Assembly: GCA_948467735.1 (NCBI GenBank)
Contig: CAOKFN010000021.1
Coordinates: 1 to 64,000 of the forward strand
Direction of reading: 5' to 3'
From: an uncultured bacterium
Lineage (GTDB): Bacteria > Bacillota > Clostridia > Lachnospirales > Lachnospiraceae
DNA length: 64,000 nucleotides
Shown here: positions 52,118 to 61,178 of the stretch, piece after piece
Numbering within the stretch: position 1 is the stretch's first letter
How the letters are laid out: each line of letters begins with the position of its first letter
Notes under the pieces: generated by a model
What the model was told of the DNA's origin: nothing
Database searches by the model: none
What the model saw: only the letters and a program-made list of their open reading frames with translations
Translations under genes and position numbers: made by a program

Positions 52118-52900
52118 ATGGAGGAGGAACGTTCCATGGAAGAAATGTCAGTACTGATTGCAAAGTCACAGGCCGGAGAAAAGGATGCGAGAGAGGTACT
52201 GATAGAGAAAAATCTGGGACTGGTGCGCCATATCGTAAGGCGTTTTGTGGGCAGGGGGTATGATTTAGAGGATTTGTTTCAAATAGGCACCATAGGGCTG
52301 ATGAAGGCCATTGACAAGTTTGATTTAAGCCTCGGGCTGCAGTTTTCCACCTATGCGGTGCCCATGATTACCGGGGAAATCAAGAGATTTCTGCGGGATG
52401 ACGGTCCGGTGAAGGTATCCCGGACCATCAAGGAAAACGGGCTGAAAGTAAAACTTGCCAGACAGCGTCTTCAGGCGGCGCGGGCAAAGGAACCCACGCT
52501 GCAGGAAATCGCGGAGGAATCGGGGCTGTCCGTGGAAGACGTGGTATTGGCGATGGAAGCGTCCATTGAGGTGGAGTCCATTTATGCGGCGGTTTATCAG
52601 GAGGACGGCAGCGAGGTTTATCTGGTGGACAAGGTGGTCCGGGGCGGTTCCGGTTCCGTGGGAAGCAGCGCCGTGGGAGGATGCGGCAGTGAGGATGCGG
52701 AAAAAGAAAAATTATTAAACCACATGCTGTTAAAGCAGCTTTTGGACAGTCTGGAACCCAAGGACAGGGAGCTTATCTGCATGAGGTATTTTCAAAACAA
52801 GACACAGGTGGAAATTGCGGCGAGCATGGGAATCAGCCAAGTTCAGGTCAGCCGCATGGAAAAAAGAATTCTGCTGAGCCTGCGGGAAAAGGTCAGGTAA
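52118..52900 (+). CDS. sigF: RNA polymerase sigma F (SpoIIAC)
   Basis: Sigma F is the first forespore-specific sigma factor. The 260-residue protein has region 2 (NLGLVRHIVRRFVGRGYDLE, DLFQIGTIGLMKAIDKFDL), region 3 (KVSRTIKENGLKVKLARQRL) and region 4 (LEPKDRELICMRYFQNKTQV, AASMGISQVQVSRMEKRIL). ATG 52118 follows GGAGGG; ATG 52136 is also possible. A Gly/Ser-rich linker (GGSGSVGSSAVGGCGSED) inserted between regions 3 and 4 is unusual. It closes the spoIIA operon; no sigma-H promoter could be placed upstream with confidence. Confidence 0.95.
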   Translation: MEEERSMEEMSVLIAKSQAGEKDAREVLIEKNLGLVRHIVRRFVGRGYDLEDLFQIGTIGLMKAIDKFDLSLGLQFSTYAVPMITGEIKRFLRDDGPVKVSRTIKENGLKVKLARQRLQAARAKEPTLQEIAEESGLSVEDVVLAMEASIEVESIYAAVYQEDGSEVYLVDKVVRGGSGSVGSSAVGGCGSEDAEKEKLLNHMLLKQLLDSLEPKDRELICMRYFQNKTQVEIAASMGISQVQVSRMEKRILLSLREKVR

Positions 52901-53036
52901 AGGTTTACAATATCGGAAGGTTTTTACAGGCATAACTTAACTTTTTATAAAATGCGAAAAAAAACTTTCATTCTAAAGAAAATTCCTTTACACTAGAATA
53001 GTAGTAAATGGTTTGTGATACGTTAGAGGAGAGTTT

Positions 53037-54359
53037 ATGAGAGATAATATGGAAAAGCAGCCTGTGGAAGAGATTCCATCCTTAGAGGAAGTCCGTTTCG
53101 CGGAAGATTATTTGATACGGGAGGACACGGCGGCGGAGAAGATGGGAATGCGTAGGAAACGCAGTCGTGGAAAAAGGATGCTCGCTATGCTTGGATGTCT
53201 TGTGTCCATGGCTGCGGTGGTATACTTTACGGTTGTCATCTGTGTCTGGATAGACAAAAGAGTACAGGCGGGCGCCGATGAAGTTATGGGCTTCGCAGGG
53301 AACGGCGCAAATGGTTCGGATGGATTGGTTTCCAATTCAGGTCAGACCGGCCCCGCGGAGGGGGAGAAGTCCCCTGAGAATCAAGGCCCTTTAGAAAACG
53401 GCGACGCCGTCAATGCGGTGTCAAGCTCTAAGATTTATTCGCAGGAAGAGCTGGAAATGCAGATAGCAGGCGCAAGAGAGCAGGCGGCCGCGGATGTGCT
53501 GGAGAGCATTCGGGCGGGATTGAGCAGCGGAGATACGGTATTGCAGACCCTGCGGCCTCTGTATCCCGACGATTTGGTGGTGTACAGCGGGAGGCAGTAT
53601 CATTTTGTGCCTATTAATTATGAGCTGAAGCAGAATCAGTGGAAGCAGGAGTGTCTTGAGATTCTGGAGTCGGGTGAATATCGTTATTTACAGGAACCAA
53701 TAGAGGCGGGCGCTTCCGTGGAAGAGGCGGCTTCTAAGGTGATATCCTACAAAGGAATTGATGTTTCCAGACATCAGGAAAAAATTGACTGGCAGATGGT
53801 CGCGGAGGATGGGGTGGAATTTGCGTTTATCCGGGTGGGCTATCGGGGGTATGGCAGCACCGGCAGAATGATGGAAGATGATTATTTTGAAGCCAATATC
53901 AAAGGAGCCGTTTCCGCAGGCATAAAAGCGGGAGTGTATTTTTTCAGTCAGGCGATCACTGAGGAGGAAGTCTTGGAAGAGGCGGAGTTTGTATTAAATA
54001 AAATTGCGCCTTATAAAATCGACTGTCCCGTGGTATATGACGTGGAAAGAGTCACGGAAGCGGACGGCCGGATGAATCTCATATCCGTGGAAGAACGGAC
54101 GAGATTCGCCAAGCTCTTCTGCCAGAAAATAGAAGAGGCGGGATACCGTCCCATGCTGTACTATAATACGGAAGCGGGAGCTATGATGCTTGACCTTGAG
54201 GAGCTGGAAGACTATGATAAATGGTTTGCTTCTTACAGTGATCAGTTTTATTATCCCTATGCATATCATGTCTGGCAGTATTCCCAGACAGGACGGGTTC
54301 AGGGAATCGAGGGTGATGTGGACTTGAACATCAGCTTTGTGCCGTTGTGGGAGGAATAG
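53037..54359 (+). CDS. Membrane-anchored GH25 lysozyme-family protein
   Basis: ATG 53037 follows GAGGAGAG. The 440-residue product has a short cytosolic head, one membrane helix (MLAMLGCLVSMAAVVYFTVV, about 48-72), a Ser/Gly/Pro-rich linker and a C-terminal GH25 domain (about 240-440). The domain has the catalytic-type acids: Asp in GIDVSRHQEKIDW, the Asp-Val-Glu of VVYDVERV and a late DLNISF. GH25 enzymes cut the muramic acid bond of peptidoglycan. Its place just after sigF suggests possible expression in sporulation, but the genes are separated by 137 nt with their own promoter region, so this is only a hint. Confidence 0.9.
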   Translation: MRDNMEKQPVEEIPSLEEVRFAEDYLIREDTAAEKMGMRRKRSRGKRMLAMLGCLVSMAAVVYFTVVICVWIDKRVQAGADEVMGFAGNGANGSDGLVSNSGQTGPAEGEKSPENQGPLENGDAVNAVSSSKIYSQEELEMQIAGAREQAAADVLESIRAGLSSGDTVLQTLRPLYPDDLVVYSGRQYHFVPINYELKQNQWKQECLEILESGEYRYLQEPIEAGASVEEAASKVISYKGIDVSRHQEKIDWQMVAEDGVEFAFIRVGYRGYGSTGRMMEDDYFEANIKGAVSAGIKAGVYFFSQAITEEEVLEEAEFVLNKIAPYKIDCPVVYDVERVTEADGRMNLISVEERTRFAKLFCQKIEEAGYRPMLYYNTEAGAMMLDLEELEDYDKWFASYSDQFYYPYAYHVWQYSQTGRVQGIEGDVDLNISFVPLWEE

Positions 54360-54371
54360 GGGCGGCATACA

Positions 54372-55052
54372 TTACATATTCCGGGTGCAGCGGCAGGAGG
54401 GAAAGTTTTCGCAGCCCCAGAATTCCCCGAATTTTCCTTTGCGCTTCACCAGCATGCCGCCGCATCTGGGGCAGGAGGGATGGGCGGGATCGGAGGCTGT
54501 CTGACCGGCGCTTAAAAGCTCCCCCAGTTTTTCGTAGCACTGCCAGTTGATCCGGCAGTCGTTTAGAGCCCGGTGGGCCCCCTTTGTGTCAATATGAAAA
54601 TAATCTGCCACATCCGACAGTCTGTGACGGCGCAGGGAGGGGAGGCAGCTTCTGGACAGATACAGGGTATCCACATAATCGTTCTTAACTTTTTGGTTCA
54701 GCAGTCTGAGCGTACCCGCATGGAGAAAATGGAGATCAAAGCTGTGGATATTGTGGCCTACAAGGACGTCGTCCCCGATGAAGTCAAGGAATTCCCTCAG
54801 GGCTTCTGACAGTGGGGGAGCGTTTTGGACCATGTTGGTTGTGATGCCGTTGATGTTTGTGGCGGAAGCGGGAATTGGAATGCCGGGATTTACTAGGGAG
54901 GAAAATTCTTCCGTCGTCCGTCCGCTCCGCACACGCAGCGCGGAAAGCTCTATGATTTCATCCTGTTCGGGACTGAGTCCGGTGGTTTCCAAATCAAATA
55001 CGGTATAATCTTTCACATATAGATTTAACTTTTTTCCTTGATGTACTGCCAT
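54372..55052 (-). CDS. DEDDh 3'-5' exonuclease with C-terminal zinc ribbon
   Basis: The start at 55052 (MAVHQGKKLNLYVKDY) is chosen for its ribosome site GGGGAAG; the frame extends 13 codons upstream. The 226-residue protein has the exonuclease motifs FDLETTGLSPEQDEIIELSA, GHNIHSFDL and HRALNDCR of the DnaQ/PolC epsilon type. A C-terminal topoisomerase-type zinc ribbon (CPRCGGMLVKRKGKFGEFWG with a later CENFPSC) is fused. The combination suggests DNA repair or RNA/DNA end processing. It is convergent with the GH25 gene 12 nt away. Confidence 0.93.
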   Translation of the reverse strand: MAVHQGKKLNLYVKDYTVFDLETTGLSPEQDEIIELSALRVRSGRTTEEFSSLVNPGIPIPASATNINGITTNMVQNAPPLSEALREFLDFIGDDVLVGHNIHSFDLHFLHAGTLRLLNQKVKNDYVDTLYLSRSCLPSLRRHRLSDVADYFHIDTKGAHRALNDCRINWQCYEKLGELLSAGQTASDPAHPSCPRCGGMLVKRKGKFGEFWGCENFPSCRCTRNM

Positions 55053-55345
55053 GGTGCTTCCCCGCCTTTTCTTTTGAATTTTTATATCCATTATAACAGA
55101 GAGCGCGATATTTTTCCAGAATAAAATATCGGAGACGGCCGGGCGGGAAACAGTGAACTGCCCGCTGAAAAGCTTCGGAAATATACGAAAAATATTGGAC
55201 GGGAAATTGGGGGAGAGCTTAGGATAAATTTGGGAGAAGATTTAAAACGGAAAATATTGCAAAGTTTTAAAATTAATGCTTGACTTTTTGGACAGGAAGA
55301 GGTATGATAATTAATGTTTCAAGCGGTGGTGCCGCGGATGAAAAA

Positions 55346-55419
55346 GTGCGTTTAGCTCAGCTGGATAGAGCGTTTGGCTACGGACCAAAAGGTCGGGGGT
55401 TCGAATCCTCTAACGCACG
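55346..55419 (+). tRNA. tRNA-Arg (anticodon ACG)
   Basis: The acceptor arms GTGCGTT (55346-55352) and AACGCAC (55412-55418) pair fully with a G discriminator at 55419. The D arm is GCTC...GAGC, the anticodon stem TTTGG/CCAAA encloses CTACGGA with anticodon ACG, and the T loop is TTCGAAT with a GGGGG/CCTCT stem containing two G-T pairs. CCA is not encoded. Length is 74 nt. No other tRNA is adjacent. Confidence 0.95.
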
Positions 55420-56004
55420 TTTATATTTGCATATATTGCCTTGTGTGCTGAGGCATATTAGATTTTATGCGGCGGAAGAACTTCATAAAGAGAGGTTCCC
55501 CGCTTTTTTTCTTCATTTCTTTGCAAGGTGCAGCATCTTTGCCGCCATGTTTCTATAGGGCCGGCCGTTTATTTTCGGGCAGATGATCTATATGTTTTGT
55601 TTCTGAAATGGCGGCAATCGGTGTAATTTCTTCTAAATTTATCATGTTATTTTCCCTGCCTGCAATGATATGATTAGCTTTTTGTTCTGACGGGGAAGCG
55701 CAGATGAAGCCGTTAGCGGAATATTGCGGTAAAACTTACCGCGGCATATTTTTAGATTTTAACAGAAGTTTTGATTGTAAGCGGAAAGGATTCATGGTAA
55801 AATGATGACACGAAAAATGATTGATACGGTTGTCGTCAGGGAGAATTCAAAGGCTATGCAGTATTGTTTAAGCTGTGGGGCCTTTTTTCGCTATGCCTGA
55901 TTTATTGCCGGAGGCAATGTTTTAAGAAAAGGGCTGAAAATGACCCTGTGGCCGAATCGATATTTTTACAGGATGAACTGGTTCGATAGGAGGAGAAGGT
56001 GATA
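55420..56004 (+). other. Long leader/intergenic region before the pot operon, with promoter
   Basis: A hairpin GCGGTAA (55728-55734)/TTACCGC (55738-55744) followed by ATTTTTAGATTTT looks like a terminator. A promoter for the pot operon is TTGTAA (55775-55780), 17 nt, TAAAAT (55798-55803), preceded by TGG as extended -10. This gives a leader of about 200 nt to potA with a small ATTGCCGGAGGCAAT hairpin near 55905 but no recognised riboswitch. On the minus strand a 30-codon frame (55553-55645) is present but weak. Confidence 0.5.
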
Positions 56005-57582
56005 ATGGAACAGAAGAAGCTGATTGAGTTTCGGGATATTGTGAAAAGTTTCGACGGACAGATTGTGTTGAAGGGCGTGAATCTCGATATTTTTGAGAAT
56101 GAATTTGTCACTCTGCTGGGGCCCAGCGGGTGCGGCAAGACAACGCTTTTGAGAATTTTGGGAGGGTTTATTGACGCCGACGAAGGCAAGGTTATTTTCA
56201 GAGGAGAAGAAATCAATCATAAGCCCCCTTACAAGAGGGAGCTGAATACGGTGTTCCAAAAATACGCATTATTCCCTCATTTGAACGTGTATGAAAATAT
56301 TGCCTTTGGGTTGAAGATAAATAAGATCAGCAAAGATGTCATTGAACAGAAGGTTATGAAAATGTTAAAGCTGATTGGCTTGGAAGGGTTTGAGGGCAAG
56401 AATATCAAGCTGTTATCCGGCGGGCAGCAGCAGAGGGTTGCCATTGCCCGGGCGCTGGTAAACGAACCGAAGGTGCTTTTGCTGGACGAACCTCTTGCCG
56501 CGCTGGATTTGAAGCTCAGACAGGAGATGCAGTACGAGTTGAAGAGGATTCAGCAGGAGGTGGGCATCACTTTTATCTTCGTAACCCATGACCAAGAAGA
56601 AGCGCTGACCATGTCGGATAAGATTGTGGTGATGAAAAACGGGGAAATCCAGCAGGTGGGCACGCCGCAGGAGATATATAACGAACCGGCCAACCGCTAT
56701 GTGGCCGGCTTTATCGGCGAGAGCAATATTATCCCGGGCGTGATGCTGGAGGATTATAAGGTGATGTTTGACGACATTGTCTTTGACTGCGTGGATTTCG
56801 GATTTAAGCCGGGCGAGCAGGTGGAAGTGGTGATTCGGCCCGAGGATATTGATATTGTGGATACGAAGAGCGGAAAGATGACGGGCGAGGTGCTGAGCGT
56901 CCTGTTTAAAGGGGTGCATTATGAGATTATGGTGGAGACCATTCCCGGTACGCAGGTGACGGTGAATATGCAGGTGATTCACAGTCATGATGTGACCAGC
57001 GAGAACGGAAAAGAGAAAATCAGCGCCACGAATTTCTATGTGGATATGGAGGATGTGAAAAAACTGGATGATAAAGAGGTGGTGGCCCGCTCCAACGCAC
57101 AAGCATGGAATCCTGAGACGGATGATTATGTCTCCATTTCCAAAATCGAATATGATATCAGAGAAGAAGAGGGAGAATACCCCGTCAGATTTTCCACCTC
57201 CGGCGGAACCAGCATTGAGCGGACGATTTACGTGGTGAACCAGCCCTTTGTGAGCAATGAGAAGGCAAACGAGGCGGTTATGGCGTTTAATTTCCAGACG
57301 ACGGTGGAGGAAATCGAAGAGTCCCAGGCATTGGACACGGATATTAAGACTTGGGCCAACGCACAGGGATGGAAGCTGAGTGATGAGAGTCAGAGTGTGG
57401 ATATCAGCGTGGATTACGATTTTGACCCGAAAAACGTGACGGAGGGGGTCTATCAGATTACCTTTTCCACCATGGGAAGGGAATTTAAAATCCACACTAC
57501 GGATTATGTACAGGAAGGGCAGGAGGTTGGGCTGACCTTTTTCCCGGAAGATATTCATGTTATGTCAAGGATGGTGTTTTAG
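56005..57582 (+). CDS. potA: Spermidine/putrescine ABC transporter ATPase with inserted repeats in TOBE region
   Basis: ATG 56005 has AGGAGGAG at 55988-55995, 9 nt away; GTG 55999 is also in frame. The first ~350 residues are a standard PotA: Walker A GPSGCGKTT, Q-loop, signature LSGGQQQRVAIARAL, Walker B VLLLDEPLAALD, switch His in VTHDQEEAL, and a TOBE start (VVIRPEDIDIV). From about residue 350 to 497 there is an insertion with two similar ~60-residue segments (NAQAWNPETDDYVSISK..., NAQGWKLSDESQSVDIS..., each ending in a YPVRFST/YQITFST strand). The C-terminal TOBE strand LTFFPEDIHVMSR follows. Total 525 residues against the usual ~350-380. Confidence 0.93.
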   Translation: MEQKKLIEFRDIVKSFDGQIVLKGVNLDIFENEFVTLLGPSGCGKTTLLRILGGFIDADEGKVIFRGEEINHKPPYKRELNTVFQKYALFPHLNVYENIAFGLKINKISKDVIEQKVMKMLKLIGLEGFEGKNIKLLSGGQQQRVAIARALVNEPKVLLLDEPLAALDLKLRQEMQYELKRIQQEVGITFIFVTHDQEEALTMSDKIVVMKNGEIQQVGTPQEIYNEPANRYVAGFIGESNIIPGVMLEDYKVMFDDIVFDCVDFGFKPGEQVEVVIRPEDIDIVDTKSGKMTGEVLSVLFKGVHYEIMVETIPGTQVTVNMQVIHSHDVTSENGKEKISATNFYVDMEDVKKLDDKEVVARSNAQAWNPETDDYVSISKIEYDIREEEGEYPVRFSTSGGTSIERTIYVVNQPFVSNEKANEAVMAFNFQTTVEEIEESQALDTDIKTWANAQGWKLSDESQSVDISVDYDFDPKNVTEGVYQITFSTMGREFKIHTTDYVQEGQEVGLTFFPEDIHVMSRMVF

Positions 57583-58416
57583 ATGAAAAAATTTTCGCAG
57601 ATGGCAATTCCTTATATTATATGGTCCATGCTTATGCTGGTGCTGCCGATGGCGCTGATCGCGTTATATTCCATCACCCGGCCGGGAAACAGCATTATTT
57701 CTTTTTCCGTGACATTGGAGCATTATGTCAAATTTTTTACCGACGCGGACTTTTTGATTATTCTCTGGCGTTCTCTCTGGATTGCGGTGAAAACCACGAT
57801 AATCTGTCTGTTGATAGGTTATCCCGCGGCGTATTTTATCTCCCATTGTGACGAGAGGCTGCAGAATATTCTGGTGCTTGGGGTTACGATTCCCATGTGG
57901 ATTAATATGCTGGTGCGGACCTATGCGTGGATCGGCCTTTTGAGCGAGGGCGGGCTGGCGCAGAGGGTTCTGGGCCTTTTGGGGCTGGGGGATACGGAGA
58001 TTTTGTATACGGAGGGGGCGGTGCTTTTGGGAATGGTGTATAATTTCCTGCCGTTTATGATTCTGCAGATTAATACGACTCTGTGTAAAATGGACGAGTT
58101 CCTTCTGGAAGCGGCGGCGGATCTGGGGGCTGATCCCATACAGACATTCCGGCGGGTGACTCTGCCCCTTTCGGTTCCGGGAATTATCAACGGGATTACG
58201 CTGGTATTCCTGCCCGCGGTCAGTTCCTTTTTCATCCCGAAGCTTTTGGGGGGCGGAAAATATTTCCTTATCGGAAATGTGATAGAAAATCAGTTTATTA
58301 CCGTGGGAGAGTGGAACTTTGGAAGCGCCATATCCATGATTATCGCAGTGATCATGATGCTTCTCATGATGTGCGTGCATAAGGTTGAGATACATAACCA
58401 AGGCGCCGGGCGCTGA
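57583..58416 (+). CDS. potB: Spermidine/putrescine ABC transporter permease
   Basis: PotB is one of two membrane subunits for polyamine uptake. The 277-residue protein has six membrane helices and the EAA loop LEAAADLGADPIQTFRRVTL that contacts PotA. The start codon is immediately after the potA stop (57580-57582), so translation is coupled. The next gene follows after 47 nt with a short TCCCGC/GCGGGA hairpin between them. Length and motifs are normal. Confidence 0.95.
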   Translation: MKKFSQMAIPYIIWSMLMLVLPMALIALYSITRPGNSIISFSVTLEHYVKFFTDADFLIILWRSLWIAVKTTIICLLIGYPAAYFISHCDERLQNILVLGVTIPMWINMLVRTYAWIGLLSEGGLAQRVLGLLGLGDTEILYTEGAVLLGMVYNFLPFMILQINTTLCKMDEFLLEAAADLGADPIQTFRRVTLPLSVPGIINGITLVFLPAVSSFFIPKLLGGGKYFLIGNVIENQFITVGEWNFGSAISMIIAVIMMLLMMCVHKVEIHNQGAGR

Positions 58417-58463
58417 GGCAGAACAAGCTCCCGCTTGCGGGAACCAAAATAGGAGTATAAGCT

Positions 58464-60362
58464 ATGAAAAAAAGCAGACGTCCAATCGGCAGGCTTTTGA
58501 TGGTTTTGATGATTGTTTTTTTCTATCTGCCGATTGTCTATATGATAGTATTTTCATTTAATGATGGGAAGTCGCTGACAAATTTTACGGGCTTTTCCCT
58601 CCGCTGGTATCAGCATATGCTGGAGACGGGCGGTATGCTGGAGGCGCTGTATACCACATTCAGCATTGCGCTGCTTGCGTCCCTGATTTCCACGGTTGTA
58701 GGGACATTTTCGGCCATAGGGCTCAGCAAGTCTAAAAAGCTGGTGCGGGATATCATGGAACAGGTGGACAATCTGCCGATGATGAATCCCGATATTGTAA
58801 CGGCCATAGGGTTTATGCTTTTATTCATTACCTTTCGGGTGAATAAGGGTTATATGACCATGCTGCTGGCGCATATTGCATTCTGTATTCCCTATGTCAT
58901 CCTTTCCGTAATGCCGAAAATACGTTCGCTGGATCCGGATATCGCGGATGCGGCCATGGATCTGGGCGCCACTCCATGGCAGGCATTGATCAAAGTCATC
59001 ATACCTCAGATTATGCCGGGAATCATATCGGGGGCGCTGATTGCGTTTACGATGTCGGTGGATGATTTTATCATTTCCTACTTTGTTACGGGCGGAGGGG
59101 TCAAGAACCTGAGCATCATGGTCTATACCATGAGCAGGAGGGTAAACCCCAGCATTAACGCGGCTTCCACATTGATGATTCTCATAATTGCCATTGTGCT
59201 TGTAACGATAAATATGCTTCCTCTGCTCACCGCGAAAAGGCAGAAAAGGGAGGAAGGGGGCAGGGGGCTTTCGAGGGCTTTTGTCCCGGCAGTGCTGGCC
59301 TGCGCCTGCGGAGCGGGGCTCGTCATATTTTTCAGATTTGGCGGCGCGGGGGGAGAGAGGCCCTTTGAAGGGGAAGTGCTGCATATCTATAATTGGGGCG
59401 AGTATACCGGCGAAAATATTATCGGGGACTTTGAAGAGTACACCGGCGCCAAGGTTGTCATGGAAAATTTTGAATCCAATGAGCAGATGTATATAAAGGT
59501 GGCAAACGGGGAGGCTTACGATATCCTTGTGCCAAGCGATTATATGATTCAGAGGCTGATTTCGGAGGATTATCTACAGAAGCTTGACCATACCAAGCTG
59601 GACTGTATGGATAAGCTGGCGGATGCGGTGAAGGGGCTTCCCTATGACCCGGAAAACGAGTATTCCGTTCCGTATTTCTGGGGAACGGTGGGAATTGTGT
59701 ATGATAAGACCAAGGTGGATATTGAGAGCTTGGAACGGGAGGGATTTCATATTTTCCTGAATGAAAAATATCGGGGGGATATTTACCTGTATGATTCCGA
59801 ACGGGACTGCTTTATGATGGCTCTGAAGGCTTTGGGATATTCTATGAATACGGAGAATCCGGAGGAGATTAACGAAGCGTATGAATGGCTGCTGCAATGC
59901 GTCCAGACCATGAGGGCGGAGATTGTTACGGACGAAATTATTGATAATATGGCGCAGGGAAGAAGGGCGTTGGGGCTGATATATTCCGGCGACGCGGCCT
60001 ATGTGATGTCCGAGAATGAAAATATGGGCTTTTACCTTCCGCAGTCGGGGACAAACCTGTGGTCCGACGCCATGGTGATTCCTAAAAACGCGAAAAATCC
60101 GCTTCTTGCCCATGAATTTATCAATTTTGCCAGTGAATTTGACGGGGCATACGATAATTCCAGCTATGTGGGATACACTTCGGCAAATCGGGAGGTGATG
60201 GAAGTCCTGTCCGGCGCGGGCGGTGATTTTGAGGGAATCGACGCTTACATTCCGAGAAGCGGGTACGAGCTGGACGAGGTGTTTGTCTATAATGATAAAA
60301 TCAGAAAAGAAATCAGCAATCTGTGGAGCAGGGTGAAGATTGCGGCAAGCAATGCAAATTAG
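58464..60362 (+). CDS. potCD: Fused polyamine permease and substrate-binding protein (PotC-PotD)
   Basis: ATG 58464 has TAGGAG upstream. The 632-residue protein joins a PotC permease (about residues 1-270; EAA loop DAAMDLGATPWQALIKVIIP) to a PotD substrate-binding domain (about 300-632) that starts after a further membrane helix (AFVPAVLACACGAGLVIFF) with GEVLHIYNWGEYTGENIIGD and includes VPSDYMIQRLI and YSGDAAYVMSENENMGFYLP, which resemble the polyamine pocket of PotD. The binding domain is thus tethered outside the membrane instead of being a lipoprotein. Such PotCD fusions are known in several Firmicutes. Confidence 0.95.
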   Translation: MKKSRRPIGRLLMVLMIVFFYLPIVYMIVFSFNDGKSLTNFTGFSLRWYQHMLETGGMLEALYTTFSIALLASLISTVVGTFSAIGLSKSKKLVRDIMEQVDNLPMMNPDIVTAIGFMLLFITFRVNKGYMTMLLAHIAFCIPYVILSVMPKIRSLDPDIADAAMDLGATPWQALIKVIIPQIMPGIISGALIAFTMSVDDFIISYFVTGGGVKNLSIMVYTMSRRVNPSINAASTLMILIIAIVLVTINMLPLLTAKRQKREEGGRGLSRAFVPAVLACACGAGLVIFFRFGGAGGERPFEGEVLHIYNWGEYTGENIIGDFEEYTGAKVVMENFESNEQMYIKVANGEAYDILVPSDYMIQRLISEDYLQKLDHTKLDCMDKLADAVKGLPYDPENEYSVPYFWGTVGIVYDKTKVDIESLEREGFHIFLNEKYRGDIYLYDSERDCFMMALKALGYSMNTENPEEINEAYEWLLQCVQTMRAEIVTDEIIDNMAQGRRALGLIYSGDAAYVMSENENMGFYLPQSGTNLWSDAMVIPKNAKNPLLAHEFINFASEFDGAYDNSSYVGYTSANREVMEVLSGAGGDFEGIDAYIPRSGYELDEVFVYNDKIRKEISNLWSRVKIAASNAN

Positions 60363-60418
60363 GGACTTATGGCAGCGCGGCCGCATGGCTGACTGCCCGC
60401 GGGGCTAAAGGAGAAGCG

Positions 60419-60685
60419 ATGGAGCAGGAGGGGGAGGAATTCAGACGCTGTAGACGGTGCCTGACTAGGGAAATGGCAGGAGGGGAGGAATATTTTCGCT
60501 CCTTATGGGAATATATTGAGAATCTGGATGCGGATATCAGGGCACCAAAGCCGCTGTATGAAGACAGGCTGGCCGTATGCAGGGAATGCGGGATGCTGCT
60601 GGAGGGCATGTGCCGCAGCTGCGGCTGCTATGTGGAACTGAGGGCGGCTGTGGAAAAAAACGGCTGCCCGAGAGAAAAATGGTAA
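60419..60685 (+). CDS. Small cysteine-rich protein, DUF6171-like
   Basis: ATG 60419 follows AAAGGAGAA. The 88-residue product has a Cys pair near the start (RRCRRCLTREM) and CRECGMLLEGMCRSCGCYVE near the end, making a likely zinc site, with a helical middle (YFRSLWEYIENLDADIRAPK). The pattern matches a small Clostridia family I know as DUF6171. The function is not known. It lies 56 nt after potCD and may share its transcript. Confidence 0.8.
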   Translation: MEQEGEEFRRCRRCLTREMAGGEEYFRSLWEYIENLDADIRAPKPLYEDRLAVCRECGMLLEGMCRSCGCYVELRAAVEKNGCPREKW

Positions 60686-60756
60686 ATGCGAAAGACGGGA
60701 TGGATTTCCAAGACTTCAGAGGGAGGCTTGGAGAGCCGGGAAAATGGTAAACTGAG

Positions 60757-61158
60757 ATGAGGTTGGAGATGGGCGATATTATTTATGATTCCAGAAGAAT
60801 CAGAACCTATGAGTGCCTGATGGCGCTGGGGGAATATGCGGGAAAGGACGCCCGGTGGCTGGGCGGTCTGTGGGAAGGACTGCTTGCGGACGCGGGACAG
60901 ATGAAGGAACTAATGTACTATCTGGATCATCATACCTTCTGCGACGAGGACCGCTGCAGGGGATATGGTCTGACGGATCTCTATGTGTGGCAGATGGATC
61001 GTTATAATCTGATTAGAGATATCGGAAAGAATACGGAGTGCTGCAATAAGGAGGCCATGGTGTTAAACGCCTTTTGGACAATGCAGCAGATGAAAAAGGA
61101 CCCGGACACTTATCTGCGAAGACTGACTTCCGGGGAGGGCATGGATTTGCAGCAATAA
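60757..61158 (+). CDS. Hypothetical protein, about 130 residues
   Basis: ATG 60757 and ATG 60769 (MGDIIYDSRRIRTYECLMAL) are possible starts; neither has an ideal ribosome site. The product is helical and acidic, with LWEGLLADAGQMKELMYYLD, a Cys/His-containing HHTFCDEDRCRGYG and a final MQQMKKDPDTYLRRLTSGEG. The Cys/His cluster might bind metal. It lies between the DUF6171-like and DUF1700-like genes on the same strand. The family is not recognised. Confidence 0.7.
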   Translation: MRLEMGDIIYDSRRIRTYECLMALGEYAGKDARWLGGLWEGLLADAGQMKELMYYLDHHTFCDEDRCRGYGLTDLYVWQMDRYNLIRDIGKNTECCNKEAMVLNAFWTMQQMKKDPDTYLRRLTSGEGMDLQQ

Positions 61159-61178
61159 ATTTTCAGAATGGAGATCAT

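Noticed and set aside
55553..55645. 30-codon minus-strand frame MINLEEITPIAAISETKHID...
   Set aside because: Has a weak ribosome site but no terminator, promoter or known family; kept only as a note.
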